A stretch of DNA of 64,000 bases, taken from an uncultured Flaviramulus sp. (GTDB lineage: Bacteria > Bacteroidota > Bacteroidia > Flavobacteriales > Flavobacteriaceae). Shown one piece after another: positions 25,756-33,775 of the stretch (position 1 is the stretch's first letter; every line of letters begins with the position of its first letter). The stretch spans positions 272,322 through 336,321 of the forward strand of contig CANLXL010000004.1 in NCBI GenBank assembly GCA_947495125.1, given 5' to 3'. Both the position numbers and the translations under genes were made by a program. Under the pieces are notes generated by a model. The model was not told where the DNA came from. It saw only the letters and a list, made by a program, of their open reading frames with translations, and searched no databases.

Positions 25756-25951
25756 AATTGTTTTGTAGATTTAATTGATTAATAGCTAATTAGAAATCAA
25801 ATATATTTACTAACAACTGAAGCTTCTATTTTTTTAGATGAATGGTAAAACTTTTAGATTTGAGAGTTTAGTATTACACTTAATCGGTTTTTTATTTTAT
25901 TTCGTAGAACGAAAATACGCATTCAAAGAAAAAATATAGGTTTAATTATAT

Positions 25952-26275
25952 TCATTTAAACATATCCATCCCGGGAATATTTGGCATCCCCTCTTTAGCT
26001 ACTGCGGCAAGTTCAGCTTCATTAACACTCGTAGCCTTTTCGATAGCCTTATTAAGCGTTATAATAAGGTAATCTTCCAGTTGTTCTTTATCTGTAAGTA
26101 AATCCTCAGAAATTTCAATAGTCTTTATAGTTCTATTTGCAGTAAGTGTGACTTTAACTTTGCTATCATTACTATGTTCATCAATTAAAACCGTGTCTAA
26201 TCGTTTTTTAGTATCTTCTACTTTTTTCTGGGTTTCTTTAAGTTTACCCATCATATTCATCATATCTCCAAACAT
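25952..26275 (-). CDS. YbaB/EbfC family nucleoid-associated protein
   Basis: 107-aa DNA-binding protein of the YbaB/EbfC family, acting as a dimer on the nucleoid. The central block [21 protein letters not shown] and the C-terminal helix with Met- and Pro-rich end ([13 protein letters not shown]) fit the family. The start is set at ATG 26275 ([12 protein letters not shown]); a frame reaching 26302 would begin upstream of the predicted transcription start from the TAGCTTTG box at 26307-26300. In many bacteria ybaB pairs with recR or dnaX, but here it diverges from an S9A peptidase. Confidence 0.9.
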   Translation of the reverse strand: MFGDMMNMMGKLKETQKKVEDTKKRLDTVLIDEHSNDSKVKVTLTANRTIKTIEISEDLLTDKEQLEDYLIITLNKAIEKATSVNEAELAAVAKEGMPNIPGMDMFK

Positions 26276-26299
26276 AATTTTATATTTTTTTATTGAATA

Positions 26300-26326
26300 C
26301 AAAGCTATTTAATTTTTATATTTTTG
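26300..26326. promoter_or_regulatory. Divergent -7 boxes for ybaB and the S9A peptidase
   Basis: On the minus strand TAGCTTTG (26307-26300) serves the YbaB gene; on the plus strand TATTTTTG (26319-26326) serves the peptidase gene at 26345. Both match TAnnTTTG and lie 12 bases apart. The leftward box decides the YbaB start. Confidence 0.6.
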
Positions 26327-26344
26327 AGCCCTTAAATTTAAAGA

Positions 26345-28420
26345 ATGAACAAATCTTCATTAAAACCACTTATACATCCACCAAAAGCACCTAAAAAAGA
26401 TAAGAGATTAAGCATTCATAACGATGTTAGAATCGATAATTACTATTGGTTAAAGGATAGGGAGAATGCGGAAGTTATTGATTATTTGAATGCTGAAAAT
26501 GAATATACTAAGCAGGTAATGAGTCATACTGAAGGGTTTCAAAAGAATCTTTTCGAAGAAATGAAAGGAAGAATAAAGGAAGATGATAGTACAGTGCCCT
26601 ATAAATTAAACGGATACTGGTATTTAACCCGCTACGAAAAAGGTAAAGATTATCCTATTTATAGCCGTAAAAAGGAACATTTGGATGCCGATGAAGAGAT
26701 TTTGTTTGATTGTAATGAAATGGCTAAAGAACATGCTTATTTTAATCTTGGCGGTATTTCAATTAGTCCTGATAATAAGCTTGCGAGCTTTTCAGTAGAT
26801 GTGGTAAGTCGACGGCAATACACAATTCAAATAAAAAATTTAGTCACCGGAGAGCTGTACAATGATAAAATATTAAATACCACCGGGAGTTCTACCTGGG
26901 CGAATGATAATAAAACCTTGTTTTACTCGGTGAAAGATGAAGTAACCTTGCGTTCGCATAAAATATTTAAACATAAGCTACATACGAATACAGATAAAGA
27001 CATCGAAGTTTTTCATGAAACCGATGAAACCTTCAATACTTATGTCTATAAAACGAAATCTAAAAAGTATATTGTTATCGGGTCTTCAAGTACATTGAGC
27101 TCGGAGTATCAAATTTTAAGTGCAGATACTCCGGATAGCGAATTCAGAATATTTCAAAAGAGACTGCCCGATTTAGAATATAGCATTGCGCATTATAATG
27201 GCGTATTTTATATCATTTCAAACGGTGATGGTGCAACAAATTTTAAGTTACTTAAAACGAATGAAAAAAACACCGAAAAGGAATATTGGGAAGATGTTAT
27301 ACCACATCGCAAGGAAGTTTTACTCGAAGACATAGAGATTTTTAAAGACTATTTGGTTCTAAATGAACGAGAAAATGGATTAAATAGACTGCGCATTATG
27401 AACTGGAAGGGTACCGAAGATTATTATTTACCTTTTAATTCTGAGACCTATACAGTGTATATTGGCAATAACCCGGATTTTAATAGCGAGGTTTTAAGAT
27501 ACGGCTTTAATTCTCTAACAACGCCGAGTTCGGTAATAGATTATAATCTAAAAACGAAAGAAAGTGAGGTTAAAAAAGAACAGGAAGTTCTTGGAGGCAT
27601 GTTCGATAAAAATGATTACGTCTCAGAACGTATTTGGGCAACCGTCAGAGATGGTAGTAAAGTACCAATTTCTTTAGTCTATAAAAAAGGAGTAAAGCGA
27701 AATGGAGCTAACCCGTTGTTACAATATGCTTATGGGTCTTATGGCTCGACTATAGACCCGTCCTTTTCAACAATACGGTTGAGTTTACTGGATAGGGGGT
27801 TTATCTACGCTATTGCGCATATACGTGGTGGTGAATACCTTGGCAGGAATTGGTATGAAGCAGGAAAACTATTAGCAAAGAAAAACACATTTCACGATTT
27901 TATTGATTGTTCTAAGCATTTGATAGATAAAAATTACACATCAAATAAGCACTTATATGCTTATGGTGGGTCGGCCGGTGGCTTACTAATGGGAGTTATA
28001 ATAAACAAGAATCCAGAGCTCTATAACGGGATCTTAGCGGCGGTTCCTTTTGTTGATGTCGTAACAACCATGTTAGACAATACCATTCCACTCACAACGG
28101 GAGAATATGATGAATGGGGAAACCCGAATAAGGAGATTTACTATAATTATATGAAATCTTATTCTCCGTATGATAATGTAGAGGCTAAAGCATATCCAAA
28201 TATGCTAGTAACTACAGGATTACATGATTCGCAAGTACAATATTGGGAACCGGCGAAATGGGTAGCTAAACTGAGAGAACTGAAGACCGATACAAAAAAA
28301 TTACTAATGCATATTGATATGGATTCCGGACATGGTGGTGCTTCAGGAAGATTTGAGAGTTTAAAAGAAGTAGCTCTTGAATATGCTTTTCTATTAGATT
28401 TAGAAGGGATTCGTGCTTAG
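26345..28420 (+). CDS. Prolyl oligopeptidase family (S9A) peptidase, cytoplasmic form
   Basis: 691-aa S9A serine peptidase close to oligopeptidase B. The catalytic triad is Ser543 (GGSAGG), Asp628 (GLHDSQ) and His663 (SGHGG). The N-terminal half is the propeller domain. It has no signal peptide; the opening MNKSSLKPLIHPPKAPKKDK is basic and hydrophilic, so the enzyme is probably cytoplasmic. Long stretches are identical to the lipoprotein paralogue at 5462-7621 (for example SLLDRGFIYAIAHIRGG), so the two arose by duplication. Confidence 0.93.
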   Translation: MNKSSLKPLIHPPKAPKKDKRLSIHNDVRIDNYYWLKDRENAEVIDYLNAENEYTKQVMSHTEGFQKNLFEEMKGRIKEDDSTVPYKLNGYWYLTRYEKGKDYPIYSRKKEHLDADEEILFDCNEMAKEHAYFNLGGISISPDNKLASFSVDVVSRRQYTIQIKNLVTGELYNDKILNTTGSSTWANDNKTLFYSVKDEVTLRSHKIFKHKLHTNTDKDIEVFHETDETFNTYVYKTKSKKYIVIGSSSTLSSEYQILSADTPDSEFRIFQKRLPDLEYSIAHYNGVFYIISNGDGATNFKLLKTNEKNTEKEYWEDVIPHRKEVLLEDIEIFKDYLVLNERENGLNRLRIMNWKGTEDYYLPFNSETYTVYIGNNPDFNSEVLRYGFNSLTTPSSVIDYNLKTKESEVKKEQEVLGGMFDKNDYVSERIWATVRDGSKVPISLVYKKGVKRNGANPLLQYAYGSYGSTIDPSFSTIRLSLLDRGFIYAIAHIRGGEYLGRNWYEAGKLLAKKNTFHDFIDCSKHLIDKNYTSNKHLYAYGGSAGGLLMGVIINKNPELYNGILAAVPFVDVVTTMLDNTIPLTTGEYDEWGNPNKEIYYNYMKSYSPYDNVEAKAYPNMLVTTGLHDSQVQYWEPAKWVAKLRELKTDTKKLLMHIDMDSGHGGASGRFESLKEVALEYAFLLDLEGIRA

Positions 28421-28435
28421 TACAAAAAAAATGTT

Positions 28436-28443
28436 TATTTTTG
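28436..28443 (+). promoter_or_regulatory. -7 box upstream of the cysteine-synthase-like gene
   Basis: TATTTTTG matches TAnnTTTG and predicts transcription from about 28450, giving a leader of about 50 bases. The -33 TTG is not clear. Confidence 0.5.
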
Positions 28444-28501
28444 CGAGGTTTTAAGTTACACATATTTTTAGTAATATTACAGTAGCTTATAAAAGGCATT
28501 T

Positions 28502-29542
28502 ATGAAACACAACAATCAGGTTTTTGACAATGTATTAGACTTAGTAGGCAAAACACCGCTTATTAGACTTAATAAAATAGCTTCAAAATTTAAAGGCGAC
28601 TTCTTTGCTAAAGTAGAAGCCTTCAATCCAGGGCATTCTTCAAAAGACAGAGTAGCTCTTTATATTATAGAGCAAGCAGAAAAGCGTGGCATTTTAAAAC
28701 CGGGCGATACTATCATAGAGACCACATCAGGAAATACAGGTTTCAGTATTGCGATGGTTAGTATCATTAAAGGCTATAATTGTGTTTTAGCCGTTAGTTC
28801 TAAATCCTCTGCAGATAAGATAGATATGCTTAAGACCATGGGGGCAAAAGTATATGTTTGCCCGGCTCATGTAAGTGCAGATGATCCTAGATCTTATTAT
28901 CAGGTAGCGAAGCGATTACATGATGAAATCAAAGGATCAATCTATATCAATCAGTACTTCAATGAGTTAAATGTTGATGCACATTATAAGTCTACAGGCC
29001 CGGAAATTTGGGAACAAACAAGAGGGAAAATCACGCATTTAGTTGCCTGTAGTGGAACAGGAGGAACGATTTCCGGAACAGCCAGATATTTAAAAGAACA
29101 AAATCCAAATATAAAAATTATTGGCGTTGATGCCTTTGGTTCGGTGATTAAAAAATATCATGAAACCAAAGAGTTTGACGAAAAAGAAATTTACCCATAC
29201 AGAATAGAGGGGCTAGGTAAGAACCTGATTCCTTCAGCAACAGATTTCGATGTTATAGACGAGTTTGTTAAAGTTACAGATGAAGAAAGTGCACATACTG
29301 CGAGATTAATTGCGAAAACAGAAGGTTTATTTGTTGGATATACCTCCGGAGCGGCAATGCAAGCTGTTGTTCAGTTAGATGCGCAAGGTGAATTTTCTAA
29401 AAATGACATTGTTGTAGTTATGTTCCCAGATCATGGATCGCGCTATATGAGTAAAATATATAGTGATAAGTGGATGAATGAACAAGGCTTTTTCGATAGT
29501 GTTCATGAAGCTTCCGCGAAGACTATACAATACATAAAATAA
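28502..29542 (+). CDS. PLP-dependent cysteine synthase/CBS-family enzyme, candidate cysteate synthase
   Basis: 346-aa fold-type II PLP enzyme of the cysteine synthase/cystathionine beta-synthase family. The PLP lysine is Lys48 in HSSKDRVAL; the substrate loop TSGNTG is at 75-80; and the phosphate-binding SGTGGTISG follows. It has no heme or CBS regulatory domain. The family beta-replaces serine derivatives with a nucleophile. Because the next gene is an alpha-oxoamine synthase like those making capnine, I infer that it may form L-cysteate from O-phosphoserine and sulfite. Ordinary cysteine or cystathionine synthesis remains possible. A terminator separates the two genes, so they are neighbours but not one transcript. 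Confidence 0.88.
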   Translation: MKHNNQVFDNVLDLVGKTPLIRLNKIASKFKGDFFAKVEAFNPGHSSKDRVALYIIEQAEKRGILKPGDTIIETTSGNTGFSIAMVSIIKGYNCVLAVSSKSSADKIDMLKTMGAKVYVCPAHVSADDPRSYYQVAKRLHDEIKGSIYINQYFNELNVDAHYKSTGPEIWEQTRGKITHLVACSGTGGTISGTARYLKEQNPNIKIIGVDAFGSVIKKYHETKEFDEKEIYPYRIEGLGKNLIPSATDFDVIDEFVKVTDEESAHTARLIAKTEGLFVGYTSGAAMQAVVQLDAQGEFSKNDIVVVMFPDHGSRYMSKIYSDKWMNEQGFFDSVHEASAKTIQYIK

Positions 29543-29559
29543 TATTTTTTAAATATATT

Positions 29560-29592
29560 AGAAGAGCATTTCTTAAATTGAAATGCTCTTCT
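29560..29592 (+). terminator. Rho-independent terminator
   Basis: AGAAGAGCATTTC and GAAATGCTCTTCT form a perfect 13-bp stem with a 7-base loop, 18 bases after the stop. Confidence 0.85.
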
Positions 29593-29646
29593 ATATTTTA
29601 TGTTTAATTGAATGCTAAAAAATTATGTTCAAACCATATAAATAAT

Positions 29647-29654
29647 TAATTTTG
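29647..29654 (+). promoter_or_regulatory. -7 box upstream of the alpha-oxoamine synthase gene
   Basis: TAATTTTG followed by CATC matches the TAnnTTTG consensus, about 90 bases before the ATG at 29744. The resulting leader of about 80 bases is rather long for this window. Confidence 0.45.
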
Positions 29655-29743
29655 CATCAACTAACCTAAGAACTAAAATTCTCATGTTTCATGTCTGAAA
29701 TGGTAGCATGTTTGTTTTATTGACAGCAATAAGATTAGATTAA

Positions 29744-31003
29744 ATGAAAGACTTATTTGAAAAGATTTACAAAGATAAAGGACCATTAGGAAAATGGGCT
29801 TCTCAAGCTGAAGGGTATTTTGTATTTCCAAAATTAGAAGGAGAGATTTCTAACCGAATGAAATTTCAGGGAAAAGATGTGATTACCTGGAGTATTAACG
29901 ATTATTTAGGTCTTGCTAATCACCCGGAGGTTCGCAAAGTAGATGCGCAGGCTGCTGCAGATTATGGTTCTGCGTATCCTATGGGAGCGAGAATGATGTC
30001 CGGTCACACAAATTTGCACGAAAGATTACAAAATGAACTTGCTGCATTTGTAAAGAAAGAAGCCGCTTATCTTTTGAACTTTGGCTATCAAGGCATGGTT
30101 TCTACAATCGATGCTTTAGTTTCTAAGGACGATATTATTGTTTACGATGTTGATGCACACGCCTGTATCATTGATGGTGTCCGTTTGCATATGGGTAAAC
30201 GCTTTACATATAAACATAACGATGTTGAAAGTTTAGAGAAAAACCTTGAAAGAGCCACTAAAATGGCTGAACAAACAGGAGGTGGTATTCTGGTTATCTC
30301 TGAAGGTGTTTTTGGTATGCGTGGTGAACAAGGACGATTAAAAGAAATTGTGGCGCTTAAAAAGAAATTTAATTTCAGACTATTTGTTGATGATGCACAT
30401 GGTTTTGGAACATTAGGCGAGACAGGAGCTGGTGCTGGAGAAGAGCAAGGTGTACAGGCCGATATTGATGTCTACTTTGCAACTTTTGCTAAATCTATGG
30501 CTAGTACCGGAGCTTTTATTGCCGGAGACCAGGAGATTATTGATTATTTAAAATATAATTTACGTTCTCAAATGTTCGCTAAATCCTTGCAAATGCAGCT
30601 CGTTGTAGGAGCTTTAAAGCGTTTGGATATGTTAAGAACAATGCCGGAATTAAAGCAAAACCTTTGGACGATTGTTAATGCATTACAGTCCGGACTCAAA
30701 AAACGTGGTTTTGATATAGGAACTACGCAAAGTTGCGTAACTCCCGTGTATTTGAAAGGAAGCATTCCCGAAGCTATGGCTTTGGTAAGAGATTTGCGCG
30801 AAAACTATGGTGTTTTCTGTTCTATTGTGGTATACCCGGTAATCCCAAAAGGGTTAATTTTGTTACGAATGATTCCTACAGCTACACATACTTTGCAGGA
30901 TGTATCTGAAACTCTAGATGCTTTTGATGCTATTAGAGACCGATTGGAAAATGGAACATACAAGCGTTTATCCGCAGCGGTGATGGCTGCAATGGGCGAA
31001 TAG
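29744..31003 (+). CDS. Alpha-oxoamine synthase (serine palmitoyltransferase / cysteate acyltransferase type)
   Basis: 419-aa PLP enzyme that joins an amino acid to an acyl thioester with loss of CO2. The PLP lysine is Lys250 (TFAKSMASTG); the cofactor aspartate-histidine pair is in VDDAHGFG (216-219); and His139 in DVDAHAC stacks on PLP. In Bacteroidota this family is either serine palmitoyltransferase (sphingolipids) or cysteate fatty acyltransferase (capnine, the base of sulfonolipids, reported in Flavobacterium). Motifs alone do not separate them. The neighbouring cysteine-synthase-like gene favours the cysteate route, and the convergent GNAT gene could supply the N-acyl step. Confidence 0.9.
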   Translation: MKDLFEKIYKDKGPLGKWASQAEGYFVFPKLEGEISNRMKFQGKDVITWSINDYLGLANHPEVRKVDAQAAADYGSAYPMGARMMSGHTNLHERLQNELAAFVKKEAAYLLNFGYQGMVSTIDALVSKDDIIVYDVDAHACIIDGVRLHMGKRFTYKHNDVESLEKNLERATKMAEQTGGGILVISEGVFGMRGEQGRLKEIVALKKKFNFRLFVDDAHGFGTLGETGAGAGEEQGVQADIDVYFATFAKSMASTGAFIAGDQEIIDYLKYNLRSQMFAKSLQMQLVVGALKRLDMLRTMPELKQNLWTIVNALQSGLKKRGFDIGTTQSCVTPVYLKGSIPEAMALVRDLRENYGVFCSIVVYPVIPKGLILLRMIPTATHTLQDVSETLDAFDAIRDRLENGTYKRLSAAVMAAMGE

Positions 31004-31024
31004 TTTTGTTTATAATATAATTAT

Positions 31025-31055
31025 AAATCCGATTTCATAAGAATCGGATTTTTTT
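31025..31055. terminator. Terminator between convergent genes
   Basis: AAATCCGATT and AATCGGATTT form a 10-bp stem followed by T7, just after the alpha-oxoamine synthase gene and touching the stop of the convergent GNAT gene. Confidence 0.85.
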
Positions 31056-32175
31056 ATGCAATATCCTTTCTAAAGGTACATCGCTTTTTATGGGTTACAG
31101 GATTAAAGTTCTTCCAAATTTTATTGATAGCTGTGTTTTCAATTAGCTCCGGAGTCCTCAAGCATTCCACAATACCTTTTTTACTAAAACTATTATGAAA
31201 TTCATTAAAAATAATAGCATGCACGCCTTTGTTTTGATACTCCGGATGTACACCAATTAAATAAAACGTCACCTTTTTACTATGTTTTTTTGCATGCAAT
31301 AAATGTTTAAAACCAAAAGGGAAAAGTTTTCCTCTCATTTTTTGTAAGGCTTCAGCGTAAGATGGCATGACAATTCCAAAAGCAATAAGCGCGTCATTTT
31401 CATCAACGACAAACTTTATATATTCAGGGTTAATAAAACCTAAGAATTTCTTTTTAAAGTACTCTTTTTGAATTTCGGTAATAGCAACAAACGATGACAA
31501 TGACGAATAGCTTTTATTGAATAAATCAAACATTCTGTCCGCATATGGCATCACTTCCTTCGTTTTTGTAAAATACAGGGCTTTTAACTTATAACGCTTC
31601 TTAATTATTTCTTGAATTCTGGAAAAACTCTCTGGTTTAATATCCTTAAAGGCATGTTTGTTTTCTAAATATTGCTTTTCAACCGAATAACCCAATTGTT
31701 CAAAATGCGTCGCGTAATAGGGATGATTGTACCAGGTTATCATAGTTCCGATATGATCAAAACCATAGGTTAAAACACCTACCTTGTCCAGGTTGGAAAA
31801 CCCTACAGGGCCTTCGATAAATTCTAAGTTATTCTTGTGTCCAACATCTAAAACCTTGTCAAGAAGTGCTTTAGAGACCTCTAAGTCATCAATAACATCA
31901 AACCACCCGAAACGCATTTTTTTTTGATTTTGATCATTTACTTCTAACCAATTAATAATAGCGGCTACTCTGCCTACGACTTCATTATTCCTATAGGCTA
32001 AAAACAAAGTCGCATCAGCGTCATTAAAGACAGGGTTTTCTTTTTTGTTAAATGTTTTGATTTCTTGACTAATAATAGGAGGGACCCAGTATTTAGAATC
32101 TTTATAAAGTTTAAAAGGAAACTTTACGAATGCTTTTAAATCTTTCTTGGTATTTACTTCTTTTATTATAATCAT
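31054..32175 (-). CDS. GNAT-fold acyltransferase-like protein, candidate lipid N-acyltransferase
   Basis: 373-aa protein with two GNAT-like halves, about residues 1-160 (YRNNEVVGRVAAIINW) and 170-373 (FYLIGVHPEYQNKGVHAIIFN, the CoA-binding loop). Start MIIIKEVNTKKDLKAF. I recall homologues beside serine palmitoyltransferase genes in several Bacteroidota, and GNAT-like proteins have been reported as bacterial ceramide synthases in Caulobacter. On that basis I infer that it may N-acylate the sphingoid or capnine base made by its neighbour. It faces the alpha-oxoamine synthase gene tail to tail across a shared terminator. An acetyltransferase acting on some other substrate is the alternative. 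Confidence 0.75.
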   Translation of the reverse strand: MIIIKEVNTKKDLKAFVKFPFKLYKDSKYWVPPIISQEIKTFNKKENPVFNDADATLFLAYRNNEVVGRVAAIINWLEVNDQNQKKMRFGWFDVIDDLEVSKALLDKVLDVGHKNNLEFIEGPVGFSNLDKVGVLTYGFDHIGTMITWYNHPYYATHFEQLGYSVEKQYLENKHAFKDIKPESFSRIQEIIKKRYKLKALYFTKTKEVMPYADRMFDLFNKSYSSLSSFVAITEIQKEYFKKKFLGFINPEYIKFVVDENDALIAFGIVMPSYAEALQKMRGKLFPFGFKHLLHAKKHSKKVTFYLIGVHPEYQNKGVHAIIFNEFHNSFSKKGIVECLRTPELIENTAINKIWKNFNPVTHKKRCTFRKDIA

Positions 32176-32199
32176 ATAAAAATGATAAATTTTGACACA

Positions 32200-33219
32200 T
32201 TAATTGAAATCAAAATCGGTATCTTTTCTTTTTTGTTTTTTATTCAGGTCATCAATATTATCATCACCCTTTTTACGTTTTTTTGTCTTGCCACGTCTGG
32301 ACCTTCTTCCTTTTTCATCCTCAGCAGAATTTCCATTGTCAACTTCTTTATCCTTATGAAAATCCAACCGGTAGGACGCTCCGAAATTAACACCGAAAAC
32401 AGAAGGTGTGTCTTTAGTGTTAAACGTTAATGCTGTATCGAGTTGAAAATTTTTACTCCATAAATAAGCACCTCCAAATCTAAAAAGATTATCAGCATAA
32501 AAATCACTTTTAATGCCTTGAGTTTCACCAAAAATAACCCATTTGGGGTTAAAAGAATGTGTCAAGGTTAGAATATATTGAAAATCAGATTGATCCGAAC
32601 CGATTCTATCCTTAATCAAGTTAAGAACCATTACCCAGCCTCCTGCAAAATTGTTTTGAGTTGCAATCATTACTTTAGGGCTAAAACCTTCAATGCCCGG
32701 TGCGGTATAAGGATTATTTTTGGTGTCGTAATTCGCGCCTAAATATACTGATACAGCAGGGATTAAAGATTTCCATTTAAAGCTATGGTTGGCCTTCCAA
32801 CTATAGAGGTTGGGTTTGTCTTCTTCTGCATTCTTATAGGGGTCGTAAACCAAATACTTTGCTCCCAAAGTAATACTTTTGAAATTTGAACGATCGTCTT
32901 CAGCCAATAAACTTGAGAGGTATTTTTTGGTATCACTTTGAAAGGTTCCTTCTATATTTAGTTCTAATTCTTCAAATAACAAACCATAACGCGCTGCAAA
33001 ATCAACGCCGAATCCGGAAACTTCATAAGCCGTTACCGGGGTTCTTTTTTCATTAACCAAATAAGGACCAACTTCAAATTGAGCCACATTAGTTCCGACA
33101 GAAAAAGCACTACGTGAGGCTCCCGGTCTATTAGAATTTATTACATCGGTATATTGGCCAAAGCCATATATGGAAATTAGACATAAGGTAATTATTAAGG
33201 TAGATTTGATAGGGTTCAT
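32200..33219 (-). CDS. Outer membrane transporter-like protein with basic C-terminal tail
   Basis: 339-aa exported protein with a Sec signal (1-21, ending GFGQ). Its alternating aromatic strands (ITLGAKYLVYD, GFSPKVMIATQNNFAGGWVM) match the MetA-pathway-of-phenol-degradation-type outer membrane family, often labelled transporter. The predicted barrel ends near residue 285. The tail from about 290 is strikingly basic (GRRSRRGKTKKRKKGDD) and ends DTDFDFN, unusual for a barrel protein. The substrate is unknown. A TATATTTG box lies on the minus strand at 33299-33292. It is separated by 24 bases from the GNAT gene on the same strand and may share its message. Confidence 0.75.
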   Translation of the reverse strand: MNPIKSTLIITLCLISIYGFGQYTDVINSNRPGASRSAFSVGTNVAQFEVGPYLVNEKRTPVTAYEVSGFGVDFAARYGLLFEELELNIEGTFQSDTKKYLSSLLAEDDRSNFKSITLGAKYLVYDPYKNAEEDKPNLYSWKANHSFKWKSLIPAVSVYLGANYDTKNNPYTAPGIEGFSPKVMIATQNNFAGGWVMVLNLIKDRIGSDQSDFQYILTLTHSFNPKWVIFGETQGIKSDFYADNLFRFGGAYLWSKNFQLDTALTFNTKDTPSVFGVNFGASYRLDFHKDKEVDNGNSAEDEKGRRSRRGKTKKRKKGDDNIDDLNKKQKRKDTDFDFN

Positions 33220-33376
33220 AATGAAGGGTTTAGATTTTTCTTAAGAATAAATTCATATTAAACTTTTATTTATAAATCGTATAAGGGTTATCAAATATAG
33301 ATATTTTATACTTTTTTTATCATTTTTGAACGTTTTTTAAGTGTTTAGAATTGTATTTTTGTGTAAAATAATTTTT

Positions 33377-33661
33377 ATGTTACAGCACGCATCTGTCATA
33401 GGTGTGATTAGAACCATACTAATCATTATGGCAATTTATTTTGGAATTAAAATTTTAGCACGCCTGTTTACACCATTTCTCGTAAGGTTTGTCGCTAAAA
33501 AAGCAGAACAGCGTTTTGGCGATCAATTTGGTCAATTTCAAAAGAATACCTCACAAGAAAAGCCTAAAAAGGAAGGAGAGATTTCCATAGATAAAATGCC
33601 GAAAACTAAAACCTCAAATAAAGACGTTGGTGATTATGTTGATTACGAAGAAATTGATTAA
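33377..33661 (+). CDS. DUF4834 family protein
   Basis: 94-aa protein with one N-terminal membrane helix (about residues 6-28, VIGVIRTILIIMAIYFGIKI), a basic amphipathic stretch and an acidic end (VGDYVDYEEID) that is typical of DUF4834 in flavobacteria. The start is set at ATG 33377 (MLQHASVIGV), the family start; the longer frame from 33341 begins upstream of the predicted transcription start from TATTTTTG at 33354-33361. Function is unknown. It is usually found upstream of yfhO-type genes, as here. Confidence 0.85.
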   Translation: MLQHASVIGVIRTILIIMAIYFGIKILARLFTPFLVRFVAKKAEQRFGDQFGQFQKNTSQEKPKKEGEISIDKMPKTKTSNKDVGDYVDYEEID

Positions 33662-33775
33662 GCACGCTTTTTATATACATAATGATGGAAATGTTATAAT
33701 TAGAGTTCAGGGGTTTCATTGACGGAGTTCTCAAAAAATATACTTAATTTCACAGTCGCTGTTTAAATCATTTTC

